In this document: in pieces, positions 33,857 through 45,640 of the stretch
How positions within the stretch are numbered: the first letter of the stretch is position 1
Layout: each line of letters begins with the position of its first letter
Assembly: GCA_029204225.1 (NCBI GenBank)
Contig: MU831563.1
Span: 62,001-126,000, forward strand
DNA from: Diphasiastrum complanatum
Lineage: Eukaryota > Streptophyta > Lycopodiopsida > Lycopodiales > Lycopodiaceae
Length of the DNA: 64,000 nt
Direction of reading: 5' to 3'
Notes under the pieces: generated by a model
What the model was told of the DNA's origin: nothing
The model's database searches: none
The model's input: only the letters and a program-made list of their open reading frames with translations
Program-made: the position numbers and the translations under genes

Positions 33857-34656
33857 TCTTTGTTCTTGTTCTTGGGGTGTTCATTTTTCTTGCAATGAAT
33901 GTAGATGTTGTTGGGATTTTCCCAACAATTTTTTTTCAAGTGACCTTTCTTCTTGCAGTAGCTGCATATTACAGGTGGCTTTGAGTTGCATTCATCTCTT
34001 GTTGAAGATGTGCTTGGCTTCTGCACTCTTCCTTTCTGTTTTCTTCTGACAATGGATGCTTGGACCTCGTTGTCTTGAGAGTTAGTATGATCTCTCATGA
34101 TGACTTCATCCTTCACAACTTTAATAGCATCGGTGAATGACATTTTAGGCATCCTCATTAGTATTGGCCTCAGGCTATAGTAGGGAGATGGTAGAGTTCT
34201 TATAAAGTGTAAGAACTGCTGCTCCGGTGGGATCGCAGGATTCTGATTCGCAGCCGCCAATTGATCGAAGATGGCTTTCATCTTTGCAACATGCTTGTCT
34301 AGATCATTGCCGTCCCACTTCATATTCAGAAGCTGATTGTTGATATTGAAGATCTCTACACTTGTCATCTGCTCATGTTTGGCCTGTAGCCTTTTTTCGT
34401 GGCTGGTCTCATAGTCCACGATGGTCATCGTGATGTCTTTTGCAAGTGACAGAGTGATGAGTGTCATTGCTCTATCGTTCTTCTTTCTCCATTCAGCCGG
34501 ATTTTGTTGTGGTCTGACTTCTGTTCCATCCACTACGCTCCATAGGCCTTCTCCTCTAAGTAGCATCTTCATCGTGTGTTTCCAGATAGCGTAATTGCTG
34601 CCATCGAATACACTCACAACTTTTTGCTGTAGGTTTTTGCCATTTGATCGTCTGTA
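33857..34656 (-). pseudogene. Copia gag (element C)
   Basis: The minus strand is open from the primer-binding region to the B insertion. It has the FDGSNYAIWKHTMKMLL N-terminal pattern of copia gag (UBN2 type) and a CX2CX4HX4C knuckle (CSYCKKKGHLKKNC) near 33985-33943. The likely start ATG (about 34648) is out of frame with the body, implying an early frameshift. The protein ends where element B entered; protease continues at 21616. Confidence 0.85.
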
Positions 34657-34658
34657 GT

Positions 34659-34670
34659 GCTCTGATACCA
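34659..34670 (-). other. Primer-binding site of element C
   Basis: The minus strand reads TGGTATCAGAGC one base after the LTR end; complementary to initiator tRNA-Met. Confidence 0.9.
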
Positions 34671-34671
34671 C

Positions 34672-35454
34672 TGAAGCGAACTGATTATTTCTGCCTCAAC
34701 TACAGCTAGCAATTTTTAGGATGCGGAAGCATGCATTGTTCTGTAATCGTCACATTTTTTGGAAAAGCGAAAAATGCGAAGTATGCAAAACTTAGTGTAT
34801 TTTACGCATCTAAGCACATTTCTTTAATTGTCACATTTTTTGGGAAAGCGAAAAATGCGAAATACACGAAGCTACGTGCAGTTTTGTGCACTTAGGCACG
34901 TTTTAACTGTACTGAAAAAAATGTGAAAATGTCGAAGAGAGAGAATGCGGAAATCCCGAAAAAACTTTCTACGCTAAGCTTTTGCACATCACGAATCTAC
35001 AACTAACTTTTGATTGCTAAGTCAATATGATCCATTTATCAGAACAACAGTATAAACATAAACAATACTATCATTCATGCATACAAAACACAAAAACTGA
35101 TAGAAAGATCTATTGCTTTATAAATCTCTTTTGGGTAAGAGTTTACAGTCTGCCGCTTATCAACGTGCTAGTTTCTGTTTTCTATTGTATAGATGTATCG
35201 GCTTCTCTTCTATCTCACTCTCTCCTTCTCTCTCTGATTCTCTGCACTACGTTTCCACAAACTTATATTCTATCTTTACATCTTCTTCTAAACTTTTTCT
35301 TGTAAAACTAATAGCCGCATTTTAGCACCTGATTAGTTACGGTTATCTGATCTATTGTACTTGCGGATTGCACTTGCGACCACTTTTGCGAGATCTGATT
35401 CGTCTCACATGGAGGTATCCAGGAATGAAGGAAAGTGAAGTTCATTTTTCAACA
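34672..35454 (-). repeat. 5' LTR of element C
   Basis: 783 bp; plus reading TGAAGCGAA ... TTTTTCAACA. It contains repeated GCGAAAAATGCGAA-type stretches (34763, 34853). GCTTG (35455-35459) follows. Confidence 0.88.
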
Positions 35455-35459
35455 GCTTG

Positions 35460-36150
35460 CTCTTCAAAAGTCTCTATGGACTAAAGCAAGCACCAAGGTC
35501 GTGGTATTCTCGACTTAATACTTTCCTTATCTCACTAGGATTAAATCTTAGTGACTATGATCCTTCCTTGTATATCAAGTTCTATGCTAGTGATATTGTC
35601 ATTCTTCTAATTTATGTTGATGATATTATTCTAGCAAGAAGTTGTATCAAATTAGTTGAAGAAACTAATATTGCACTTGGAGCGAAATTCAAGATGCAAG
35701 ATCTTGGTAGAATTCATTACATCTTAGGATTAGAGATTGACTTCCATAATGAGAAAGTTTTTGTTTGTCAATCCAAGTATGCTCTTTCAATGTTGAAAAA
35801 GTTTAATATGCTAGATTGTAAGAGTGTTGATACTCCTACGGAGCAAATTGTAAAAGACCCTAATAAAGGTGATGAAAGATCCTTCATGGACATCACTCTT
35901 TTTAGGAGTCTTATAGACTCCTTAATTTGGCTTACCATAACTAGGCTTGATGTAAGTTTTAGTGTTCATAAGTTGAGCCAAGTTATGCAAAATCTTACTA
36001 TTCATCATTGGAAAATGGACAAAAGAGTACTTAGGTACATATCTTCAACCTATGATTATGGTTTGTTATACAAAAGTAAAGATCTTTCTATTGTGCCTTC
36101 TACAGAGAGAGATGAGTACAATTTGCACATAAGCTCTTTGAATTTTTTTT
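35460..36150 (+). pseudogene. Copia reverse transcriptase and RNase H start, 3' part of element D
   Basis: Continues the D reading frame in phase after element C. It encodes the SLYGLKQAPRSWY block, YVDD (about 35606-35617), the DLGRIHYILGLEI block and the RYIS..YDYGLLY junction. It then runs into DLSIVPSTERDEY, which looks like an internal deletion joining the start of RNase H to its SSTEAEY-like part. The frame ends at 36150 with no recognisable RNase H C-terminus or 3' LTR. Confidence 0.85.
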
Positions 36151-36219
36151 AAAAAGTTTATGTGCTTATGTTGATTTCTACTATGCTATTCTATGATCTT
36201 GTTTGTTAAAATTCTAACT

Positions 36220-37200
36220 AAAAGTATTTGCTACCATTATTGGTTATTGAAAATTCAAGAAATTGCTATTCTAAAAAAAAAGATAGAAATGTCTATTTCT
36301 TTTGGTGAAAACTAGTAGTGATCTCAATCAGACTGAATTTTTCTATTTAGTAAAGCCATTCCACTATTTCACAACGATTTCAAAATAACCAACAATAGTC
36401 TAAAAATAGCCAAAATGAGACTACGTGTTCTTCACATACTATGAAGAATAATAGATTGATAATTTTTCTATTAGTAATCTTCTGTATGGCCAATAAACTA
36501 ACTCAAATCACCATATTAGTTACTCACATGCAGCAATGCATACAATACCAATTTTTCTTAAACCGGTCAATCTACGTAAGACCAAAATATTCGCCATTCA
36601 AGAAATTGGAATTTCAAAAACCGTTAGTACTTTATCCATACTAACCAAACATAGCCACATGACAACTCAAAATCACTGTAATTCACCCATGCATGAGTCA
36701 AAACACTTAGTACAGTGCATGCAATGACTTAATGGATAATTTTAATTAGTACACAATGCCAATTTTGACATGCATCAGTTCTGTATTCCAATAATGGTAA
36801 GCTTCCAATCTTAGCCATTGTCATATTGAATTATTAGTATATAAAAAAAAATGCCATAACTTTAGACACTCATAACTTTGTCATCAAGACACCATTTTAG
36901 GTGATGTAAAGAGAGGACAAGTGATCATGATGACTGCCAAGTCACTCAGGCCCATACTGTCCACACGTTTGAATTGTAAAGGACTGAAATTAAAGTGGGA
37001 GAGCGCACTTAAAGATTCAAAACCATTGTTTGAGCATGCATGGCCTCATGAAGGTATTATCAATAGTCTTATAGGGATCATTAGAGATCATTCAAGCTCT
37101 AAATCAAGTCCTTGGGTGCAGGTTATGTTGATGGCAAGCGAAAATCAAATTTTGAAGTAGTTTTGAGAAGTCTAGTGCCTTTCAAGCTGACTTTCACTAA
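36220..37200. repeat. Dispersed repeat shared with 60.5-61.6 kb
   Basis: Runs of similarity occur in the same order with 60510-61620. Examples are AAGAAATTGCTATTCTA, GTCTATTTC, a CATGCATGAGTC..AAACAC stretch, CCATTTTAGGTGATGTAAAG and GAGCATGCATGGCCTC. At 61.1-61.4 kb the repeat contains a copia RNase H relic that is missing here, so this is probably a deleted copy of the same old element. Confidence 0.55.
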
Positions 37201-37900
37201 TTCGAACCTACTCTAATATCACTTGTTGGGGAATGTTCGATGACACAACTAACTACCTGAACATTTCTCTCATGAAGAAAACAATAATTTTAAGGATCGA
37301 TCTTTTGATATTCATATAAATCACTAGATAGTTAGATCATTCGTTTAACTTAGTAGAACATCTTATGTAGGTGTCGTAGACAACCATGAAGAGTGCGAAT
37401 AATTTAGTTGTCTGTGACAACCATGCATTCTTTGTCATATATTCTACATTAATACATGAAACAAATCTAGCACATAAAATTAATGATATCTTGATCACAC
37501 TTGATCTATGCACAATATTTTCAACTTTTGTACTCTAAGATTGAAACACACTCTTGAAAAGTCCAGCAACTTCAAAATCAAGAGTTTTATCGAAAATGCA
37601 AAATATTGAATCAAGCAAAACCTATATGCAAAAGCTAGAATCTTGATACATCTACTAATAGAATGAAACATCCACAATCATGACAAAATTTTTGTCTCCA
37701 CATTCTAGTAAGTGGATTAAAAAAATCGGCCTACTCCAAGTGATTTGATCTAAAATGATGCTAGGATCACAAAGATCCACTTTCCACACTTGAAAAATAC
37801 TTGATTTGAGATAGAAACCACTCCAATTCACAATAGAATTTATGGCGCTTTTAAATCCACCTCTATATTTGGAAAATCGACCATATTTAGCCTAAAACTT
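37201..37900. other. Probable leader of a minus-strand LTR element
   Basis: This lies downstream, on the minus strand, of the LTR and primer-binding site at 37901-38486. No gag was recognised, so the element seems truncated. Confidence 0.4.
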
Positions 37901-37912
37901 GCTCTAATACCA
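37901..37912 (-). other. Primer-binding site next to the 37.9-kb LTR
   Basis: The minus strand reads TGGTATTAGAGC, one change from the sites of A, B and C, directly after the LTR end. Confidence 0.7.
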
Positions 37913-38486
37913 TGTGAAAAAATCAGATCACAAAGACCTAATTATGCCCGTTGATCTTTGGCTTAGTAGGAGAGCACATATAGCGTCATTACAAATGTAG
38001 AAATCATGCATCAACTACACATAGAATATGAAAACTCAATAAGAACTTGTCAAAATCACTTATGTATGATAATTTATTGTTTTTGTATGTACAATGGCCG
38101 TACTACAATAATAATCACACGTGGGATCTCATACATATAAGTAAAATAGCATTCTATACACAAGAATCCACAATATCATCACAAATATGCAAAAAGCTTG
38201 TTGTCCTATTTGGATGATCTTACACAAGCTTATCAACTTATGGAAAGTTCTAGATCTCTTCCAAACCCTAGATCTAACATGACTAGATTCAATGCATCTC
38301 TACTAACCAATTAGAGTAGGTCCATATTTGACCTTATCAACTTGCCTAACTTGCCAAAAATAGCAAATCCACTATTCTTAGTCCTTATTAACTTTATAAT
38401 GTCTATCTCTAAGTTGAAAATGCTTGGCCTCAAAATTGCCAAATAAATTCAACATGACTAAACTAAACTAGTTGATATTTTTCACA
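37913..38486 (-). repeat. 5' LTR of a truncated minus-strand element (I)
   Basis: 574 bp with inverted ends TGTGAAAA ... TATTTTTCACA and an adjacent primer-binding site on its inner side. It interrupts the copia reverse transcriptase relic at 38487-38760. The other LTR was not found. Confidence 0.7.
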
Positions 38487-38760
38487 TACTTCCTTCTATA
38501 CCTCATTTACAGCCAATGGGCCTCTTATTAGCTAGAGGTTTCACCAAATCTCACGTATCATGTTTGGTGATCGAATCAATCTCATCTTGCATAGCCTTGA
38601 TCCATATATTCTCATCATTAGCTTCTTAAAAAACTGAAAGCTCTTTACTTTGAATGATATATGACTAAAGAGTATAATTGGCTTCATACCTTTTAGGCTA
38701 CATTTTTTCTCTCGTTGAACTGCCTAGCTTTGTCTGGACCTCGAGTTTCTCTAAAATATT
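38487..38760 (-). pseudogene. Copia reverse transcriptase N-terminal relic
   Basis: The minus strand encodes a stretch with WIKAMQDEIDSITKHDT and a following NKRPIGCK motif, the conserved start of copia reverse transcriptase. Stops interrupt it and it ends at the LTR at 38486. It lies in line with the integrase at 39344-39685 and may belong to element H. Confidence 0.7.
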
Positions 38761-39343
38761 GAGATATATAAGATTTTTGTAGGACATCTTTTTTCATGAC
38801 ACCTAAAATGGAACCTGAGACCAAGAAATTTCAATAGAATTGACATCAACTAGATACCAACAATTTTTGTGCAAATTACCAAAAAGGAAAAAAATCAGTT
38901 ATCTTGTCAAAAAATAGACAAGTGACCTTGAGAATTGGGAACTAGGCCCTTAAAAATGAAGTACAACTTTTTGAGAGTGGAAAAGACCTTAAAAGTGTGT
39001 GACTCATCACAAGTTTTACTATGTTATTTCTAAATGAAGAATGAAGAAAAGAAAAAGAATAAAATAAAATGTATCACCTTTTTTGTTACACAAAAAAACA
39101 AGGGAAGACTACCATCTTAAAATCTCTTACTTTGGCACTACAATGTTAGAAGATTCTGGTGAAGATTCTTCTAACAGAATCCAGATGCCAAAAGAGCCAC
39201 CAAACTACATTAAAGAGCATCGACAAATCACAGATAAGGAGTTCCAGAACTAATATGTACTGGAAATGCCAATGCTAGAGAAGTTTACAAGTTCTTATGG
39301 CACACGGTTTTGGGTGCACCAAAAATCCTAACCCTAGCTTTGT
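38761..39343. other. Degraded linker, unassigned
   Basis: Sits between integrase and reverse transcriptase of the minus-strand copia relic. Weak coding remnants only. A short inverted repeat (GTTAGAAGA ... TCTTCTAAC) occurs near 39147-39178. Confidence 0.35.
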
Positions 39344-40630
39344 CTATAAGTAGGGATGTGACACCATTCTGGCACTCTCCACAATCGTACGATTCTTGCG
39401 CTCAGCTACACCATTGAGAGAAGGAGTATGAGCTTGCGTAAATTGTCTTTTAATCCCACATTGATCACAAAGAACATTGAAGTCATTAGACTTGTACTCA
39501 CCTCCACTATATGATCTTAGGACTTTGATCTTCCTACCTGTCTGATTTTTGACCAATGCTTTGAAGCTCTTGAAGTTATCAAATGCATCTGATTTCTTCT
39601 TCAAGAAGTAGATCCATGTCTTATGTGACATATCATCAATAAAGGTCATGAAATAGAAGGCTTTACTTAAGGACATGGTCCTCATAGGTCCGCATAAATC
39701 TGTGTGGATTCAATCCAGGATGTTCTTTGCTCTTGCAACACCCCCTTTATTGAACTTCTCTCGATGCTGCTTCCCATATACACAAGGTTCGCACATCGAT
39801 TTCAAGTGATCTTCTATGGTAGGCAATCATGTTACCATCGCCAATTTTCTCATCAAACTGAGGCTTCCCAAGTTCAAGTGACCAAGCCTCTTATGCCACA
39901 ACTCAGTTTGCGATGGAATGGACGATACAAGTCCATGTTGCCCCTTAATTGTAGCATTCAACCTGTACAATTTTGTATTGGGCTCTCTTACTCCATCCGC
40001 AATAACTTTGAGCTTTTGGTTCACATCCTTCACAAAGCAACGATCATGGGCGAATTCTACTTTCAACTTTTGATCAGTAATGACTCCAACAGAAAGTAGA
40101 TTTTTCTTCAAACTTGGTACGTAAAGTACCTCCCTGATCATTCTGCTTTTGCCATCAAGTAGTTGGATTGAAACGGTGCCTATTCCCTTGATCTTGCACA
40201 CCTCACCATTTGCTTGTGAAACAAATATTCCATTATCCAACACCTTCAAACTACTGAACCAATTCTTGTTACCTGTCACGTGTCTTGTGGCTCTCGAGTC
40301 AATATACCATGCTTGATCATCTTGATTAGATGACAATGCAGATATGAAGATACTAGAGTCTTCAATCTCACCCTCATCGACAAGGTTACCTGCTTGTTTT
40401 GGTTTCCCCTTGCCTTGTTCCACCAGGAATTTGCGACATTGACTCTTCCAATGGCCCTTTTTACCACAATGGAAGCACTTGTCTTTCTTTTTAGTTTTAC
40501 TAGAAGATCCCTCGTCCTCCTGAGATTTGGCAAATTGCTGCTTAGACTTCTTCTTGCCCTTGCCCTTGCCTTGTTTTTGGCATGTTGTAAGTGCCTGATC
40601 GTCAGTATTTTGACGTCTAGCCTTCACCAT
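39344..40630 (-). pseudogene. Copia gag C-terminus, protease and integrase (element H)
   Basis: From 40630 leftwards: a Lys-rich gag tail with the zinc knuckle CFHCGKKGHWKSQC (about 40480-40440), a protease in which the DSGAT motif reads DSRAT (about 40305-40290), the integrase zinc region LWHKRLGHLNLGSL (about 39905-39865), then a frame change. The integrase core follows from 39685 with FIDDMSHKTWIYFLKKKSD, a GGEY motif and LNGVAERKNRT. It ends at 39344. Changes at the protease active site and in the integrase core, and the missing reverse transcriptase, show it is inactive. It is a different copia lineage from A and B, with a shorter, more basic gag tail. Confidence 0.85.
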
Positions 40631-40645
40631 TTCTCACCGTTATTC

Positions 40646-41192
40646 TTATTGCATCAAAATTTGTGTGAGCTCGTCAAAGGTTGGCAATCTTTCTATTGTT
40701 GCTATTCCGCTCACAAACATCTGATAGGGTTTTGCAATGTTGCACAATGCATTGTGCACCAGCTCCACATCACGTATGCGCTCACCAATAGAATGCAGTT
40801 CATCTCTCATTGTCTTGATTATGGTCATGTATGTTTGAATGTGCTCTCCTTGCTCCATGCGGGCACTATTCAACTTTGACTTCAGAAACATGATTCTTGA
40901 TGGATTTGATGTCTTGAACTGCTCCTTTAGCACATCCCATGCCTGTCTGAGTGTCACAGCATCACAAATGTGGGTAATGATGTGATCCTTTACTGACAAG
41001 TTAATGAAGGTCAAAGCTTTTCTCATCTTTTTGTCGAACACTTTGATATCTGTTTCATTTGGCGGCCTTGTCTCATCACCTGTGGCGACTTCCCATCAGT
41101 ATGTTTTTCATTCTGAATTTCCACACTGCATAGTTGGAAATCCCGTCCAATTTGCTACTTTCACTCAAAATGGACTCTCCCATGTCTGCCAT
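40646..41192 (-). pseudogene. Copia gag N-terminal part (element H)
   Basis: Start ATG at 41192-41190. The first part includes a SNYAVWKFRMKN-type block and ends at a TGA near 41081 after a frame change. The main frame (41041-40646) carries AWDVLKEQFKTSNPSRIMFLKS and the helical UBN2-type gag core. A stop before the next segment (40630) separates it from the zinc knuckle. Confidence 0.82.
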
Positions 41193-42391
41193 CACAAAAC
41201 TGCTTGAAACTTTTGCCTTAGGCTAAGAATAGTATGCCGAGGCCAACAATGATGTCAGAAGTTGAAAATAATGACCTGCACTTTTTCCCTTACCAGGCCA
41301 CTCATCGCTTTTCCACCAAATTGAAAGCCAAATCGGCGTCGCCTTCCGAAATGCACTCAGTCATCAACTCCCAACAACGTGCCCAGTGGAATGGTGAAAT
41401 CACTTCTGGCGTACTCCGAACACTTTCTCCGCTGCAATCACTCTATTTTGTTGTACCGTACTTGCAGGTACAGTCCGGGTGCCTTTCGTTTGGAGGTTAT
41501 AGCCTTTCGTTTAGGTCAAAACGGGCAAAGGACCCAAAAATAGGGACTTTTCTAGTTTTTGAACTGTTTCTTCACCTTGAAGAAACTTCACTCTTCAATT
41601 GTGAAGGGACCCAGCTCCAATTTCAGTATAATTTTTTTTAATGAAGTTGAAGGCCAAAAAGCACTTCGCTTCTTCAGGGCCCTCTTCAAAGCCCATCCAA
41701 TGGCTGAACCAAATCTTGTGGTCCACGTTTCTCTCCCATCACAAGTTCTGGACCGTCGATGCATCTGACACCTCATCCAAAGGTCCAAACTGCATCTGGG
41801 CGTTGAGTCGCGCTCCTACAATCGCTATGGCCTTCCAGACGCTACAGCACCCTTCGCGTTGGGCGCGCACGAGCTGCCCGCTCTCTTTGTCTGTGGCCGC
41901 GCCTCCCCACACTCAAATTTGCTTGATCTAACTCGCTTGTAGATCGATTTGAACACGATCTGAGGCCTGGAGCAGGGTCGCGCTATTGATTCCAAGACTG
42001 TAGAGTGTTCACTCAAGAAATTTCGTGGAGAAACAATGATTTTAGCTCAACTTGACAAAGTGGCTTTTTTCACCTTTTACCGCAAATCTGCTAGGTTAAC
42101 TGTCTGGAGACAAATTTCTGACATAAACCTCAGAATCTTTCCATGGCTGGTTGACAATGTGATTAGCTTCCAACCTGTCCTTACGACATCCAAAACGGTG
42201 CACAAACAGCGAAGAAATCACCAGTTATGTATAAAAACCGAAACTCGGTTTCAATTTTTAGCTAAACTAGAAACCATGCACCAGTGCTTCTCTTTCCGTC
42301 TTCAACCCTTCGTAAACCCCGAGCTCTCAAAAGACAGTTCTCTTGAATCTCTCTTCAACGACGATGTTGTACTGTGTACACTCCTTGTACG
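41193..42391 (-). other. Leader of element H
   Basis: About 1.2 kb between gag start and primer-binding site, richer in G and C than its surroundings around 41.6-41.95 kb. No convincing gene. Confidence 0.5.
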
Positions 42392-42403
42392 CCTCTGATA
42401 CCA
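42392..42403 (-). other. Primer-binding site of element H
   Basis: The minus strand reads TGGTATCAGAGG, matching the initiator tRNA-Met complement at 11 of 12 positions. Confidence 0.7.
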
Positions 42404-42642
42404 ACTTAGAATTTGCTTTGCACAAGAACACAGATCATGCTACACAGTAACATAGACAGAAAACACTCTCCACAGCAAGCTCACATAGCAACTGTATTTC
42501 TCAAAATGAAATTACATTGTACATATAGTTGTTCACTCAGGCAACCCATGCATGATCCAAGTTGCCGTTGGAGGGACGCGTGCCTCGTGGTGAGGCCAAC
42601 TGATCCTTATCCACTGATAGGACCCACAATACAGTAACACAG
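42404..42642 (-). repeat. Probable 5' LTR of element H
   Basis: About 240 bp upstream (minus strand) of the primer-binding site; minus reading begins TGTGTTACTGTATTG. Short compared with the other LTRs here. The boundary is approximate because no second copy was found. Confidence 0.45.
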
Positions 42643-42903
42643 TGATTCTACTTTAATTTTAACTCTTTTAATGTCACAGGGCCTAAATGTCAAGTTAGTG
42701 AATCAATTGGAGTTCCCACCAAAACTGGTTTTAAATTCAAATTCAAATTGGTTCCCTCCAATTTTGGAATTGAGTTCTTTCCATTTTTTGGAACTTAGGT
42801 TAGAATTGGCTACTATAAATAGGAGCAAACTCAAGTTTGTAAAACATGTTTCATCTTCATTTCTATACAAGCAAGTTGGTCTGCATAGGTGTGATTCAGA
42901 TCT

Positions 42904-43612
<709 letters not shown>

Positions 43613-43830
43613 TGTTGGATTATTCCCCTTCTTACTAATCGACTAATCGGTTTTAATCTTCATCCATTGTTTATCTAGTTCAGTGGATTCTTTCGTGTTT
43701 TTACACAGTCTGCAGATTTACAAGTGTTTTTACACAGTCTATAGAAATACACGGAGTTTTATTACAGTGTGGCATTTTCATTTTTTCTCACTTCGCATTT
43801 TTTGCCTGTCAGGAATCTCGTGTTAAATCA
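43613..43830 (+). repeat. Fragment of a J-family LTR
   Basis: Starts TGTTGGATTATTCC and matches the reverse complement of 51667-51480, including ACTAATCGACTAATCGG and ACACAGTCTATAGAAATACA. It is inverted relative to element J and loses similarity after about 43830. Confidence 0.7.
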
Positions 43831-44078
43831 AAGTGTCACATTTTAATTGAGAATGCTACTTAATTAAACATTTTTGATATAGGGTATGATGTTTGTGTCT
43901 CCCTAAAACTAAGAATGCTTTCTGGTTCATGTGGAAGTTGTTGAGAATCCATGGGGGGGAACTAGAACACTGTCCCTACCTAGATTATCTAATCTAGTCA
44001 AAGCTCTTCGTAACTGACTAACATGGAATATTGGATGGACTTTAGTGTTGTTCGAGAGTTCTAGCTTATAGGAAACTT

Positions 44079-44723
44079 TGTGAGGAATTCAACTAGTTTA
44101 GTCTATTTTGGTCATATTTGTATATTTGGTAATTGAGGCCAATTTTCATATTAGACTTGGAGTTTGACTTTTCAAAGTTATATTAGTCTAAAAGTATTTG
44201 AATAAACCCTTTTTGAAAGTGTGGGAAATGTAGAAGTCAAGTTTGAGTAGATTCAAATTTGAATGTTGAGTACATTGAATCCAGTCAAAAAATAGTAGGG
44301 TTTTTCATTATAAAGGGAAACCAAATGGCAATTTAGGTTTTGGACCTGTTATAAAAGGATGTAACTCATGGAAAGAGGGATCACTCTCTCTCTATTATCT
44401 CATTCATGTTTATACATGGGTCTCTTGGGTTGTACTATTTATTGGTGCACAATACTTGTGATATTTTGTAATTCTATGTGTAGAATGATCATTAATTGTT
44501 ATTTTCAGACCCACACGTGTGAAATACAGTAGCTTACTATAATTTTATGGACAACACCATTATTTTACGTTTTGGCATGTTTGGTGAAGATCTATTAGAG
44601 TTTGCATCTTATTCTTAGAGTAGATACTGATTTTTCTACATTGTCAGGATTGGTGATATGTTGTCTTTTTAACCCAAGATCATTTTATGGATTTAGATCT
44701 TTATTGATCTGAAATCTTTCACA
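44079..44723 (+). repeat. Solo LTR of the B family
   Basis: Starts TGTGAGGAATTC and ends CTGAAATCTTTCACA, 645 bp. TATAAAAG is at 44350 and CACACGTGTG at 44512-44521. No primer-binding site follows and no internal sequence of B is attached. Flanks AACTT and AAATT differ by one base and may be a decayed target duplication. Solo LTRs arise by recombination between the two LTRs of an element. Confidence 0.8.
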
Positions 44724-44729
44724 AAATTT

Positions 44730-45640
44730 GCCTATTCTCCTTATAATGGTAAATGGACCACAATACCTAGGAGATTACTTAGCATACACTCCTATTTTGA
44801 GGGTTCTAGAGTTATTTGGGACTCGAAGAAAGACTTTTTCACCAGGGGAAAATTGGATTTCCCATTTAAGTGGATTTGCATCATGCTTAGCTTGATCTTG
44901 GGCTTTCTTAATGCTATGCTTACCGCATTCTACCATCTAGTTTAGGTCTTATAAATTTTTTAAGTTGTTTCAACTTTTTCATGTTGAACCTTACTATTGT
45001 GGGTGAGTGCGGCTAAAGACCATACATCAGCATAAATGGACTGTATCATGTAGCTAAATGTTTGGCACTATTATAAGAAAACTCTAATATCAGAAGATAT
45101 TCATCCCAATTAGTCTACTTTTTGTTGACATATACACAAGGCATATCCTCCAACACTTAATTTGCTCTTTCTATTTGACTGTCCCTATCTATGGATGGTT
45201 TGAAGTACTTGTATATAGTTTGGCATAGAGATGATAGAATACTGCCCTCAAAAAATCTCCATCAAACTTAATATCTTGGTCATTGACTATGCCACAAGGA
45301 AGACTGTGTAATTTAAATAGCCCATCTATAAGCAACCTTGCTAAGTCTAGATCTGTGATGGTTGTTTAAATTAGAGTGAAATGAGCCATTTTGGTCAAAT
45401 GGTCAAACTGCGACCCATATAGCATCATGATTCTTCTAGGTCCTAGGTAGAGGCCTACTATGAAATCCATGGAAATACTTTTCTATTTATTAGCTAGTAT
45501 TTCCACTAGTTGTGACAACTCTCCTGCCTTTAAATGCTCTATTTATTTATTTGACACTTCTGGCAACTAGTCACATACTATTGGACGTCCTCTCTAATAC
45601 TAGGCCAGAAGAAATGCCTCCAAAGAAGATCAAAAAAAAG
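44730..45640 (-). pseudogene. Ty3/gypsy integrase relic
   Basis: Minus strand, right to left: the zinc-binding part with YVTSCQKCQ (about 45575) and a following GELSQL stretch, then the catalytic core with MDFIVG (about 45465), LTKMAHF (about 45390), LPCGIVNDQD and a HPQTDG-like region. Near 44890-44740 lies a C-terminal part containing EKVFLRV and SPRYCGPF, typical of plant gypsy integrases. Stops and frameshifts are frequent. Integrase inserts element DNA; this copy is dead. No matching reverse transcriptase was recognised further right. Confidence 0.75.

Larger units (their letters stand above)
11986..35454 (-). mobile_element. Ty1/copia element C (minus strand), split by E and B
   Basis: The element is bounded by LTRs at 11986-12613 (3') and 34672-35454 (5') and flanked by GCTTG duplications. 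Reading from right to left it has a primer-binding site, gag, protease, integrase, reverse transcriptase, RNase H and a polypurine tract: the copia order. Its gag/protease junction is interrupted by B (21622-33851) and its reverse transcriptase by E (13549-19389). Net length without insertions is about 5.4 kb, normal for a copia element. Confidence 0.9.

Noticed and set aside
34672-35454. Independent solo LTR of another family at 34.7 kb
   Set aside because: It matches 11986-12613, is adjacent to the primer-binding site of C and shares the GCTTG target duplication, so it is the 5' LTR of C.
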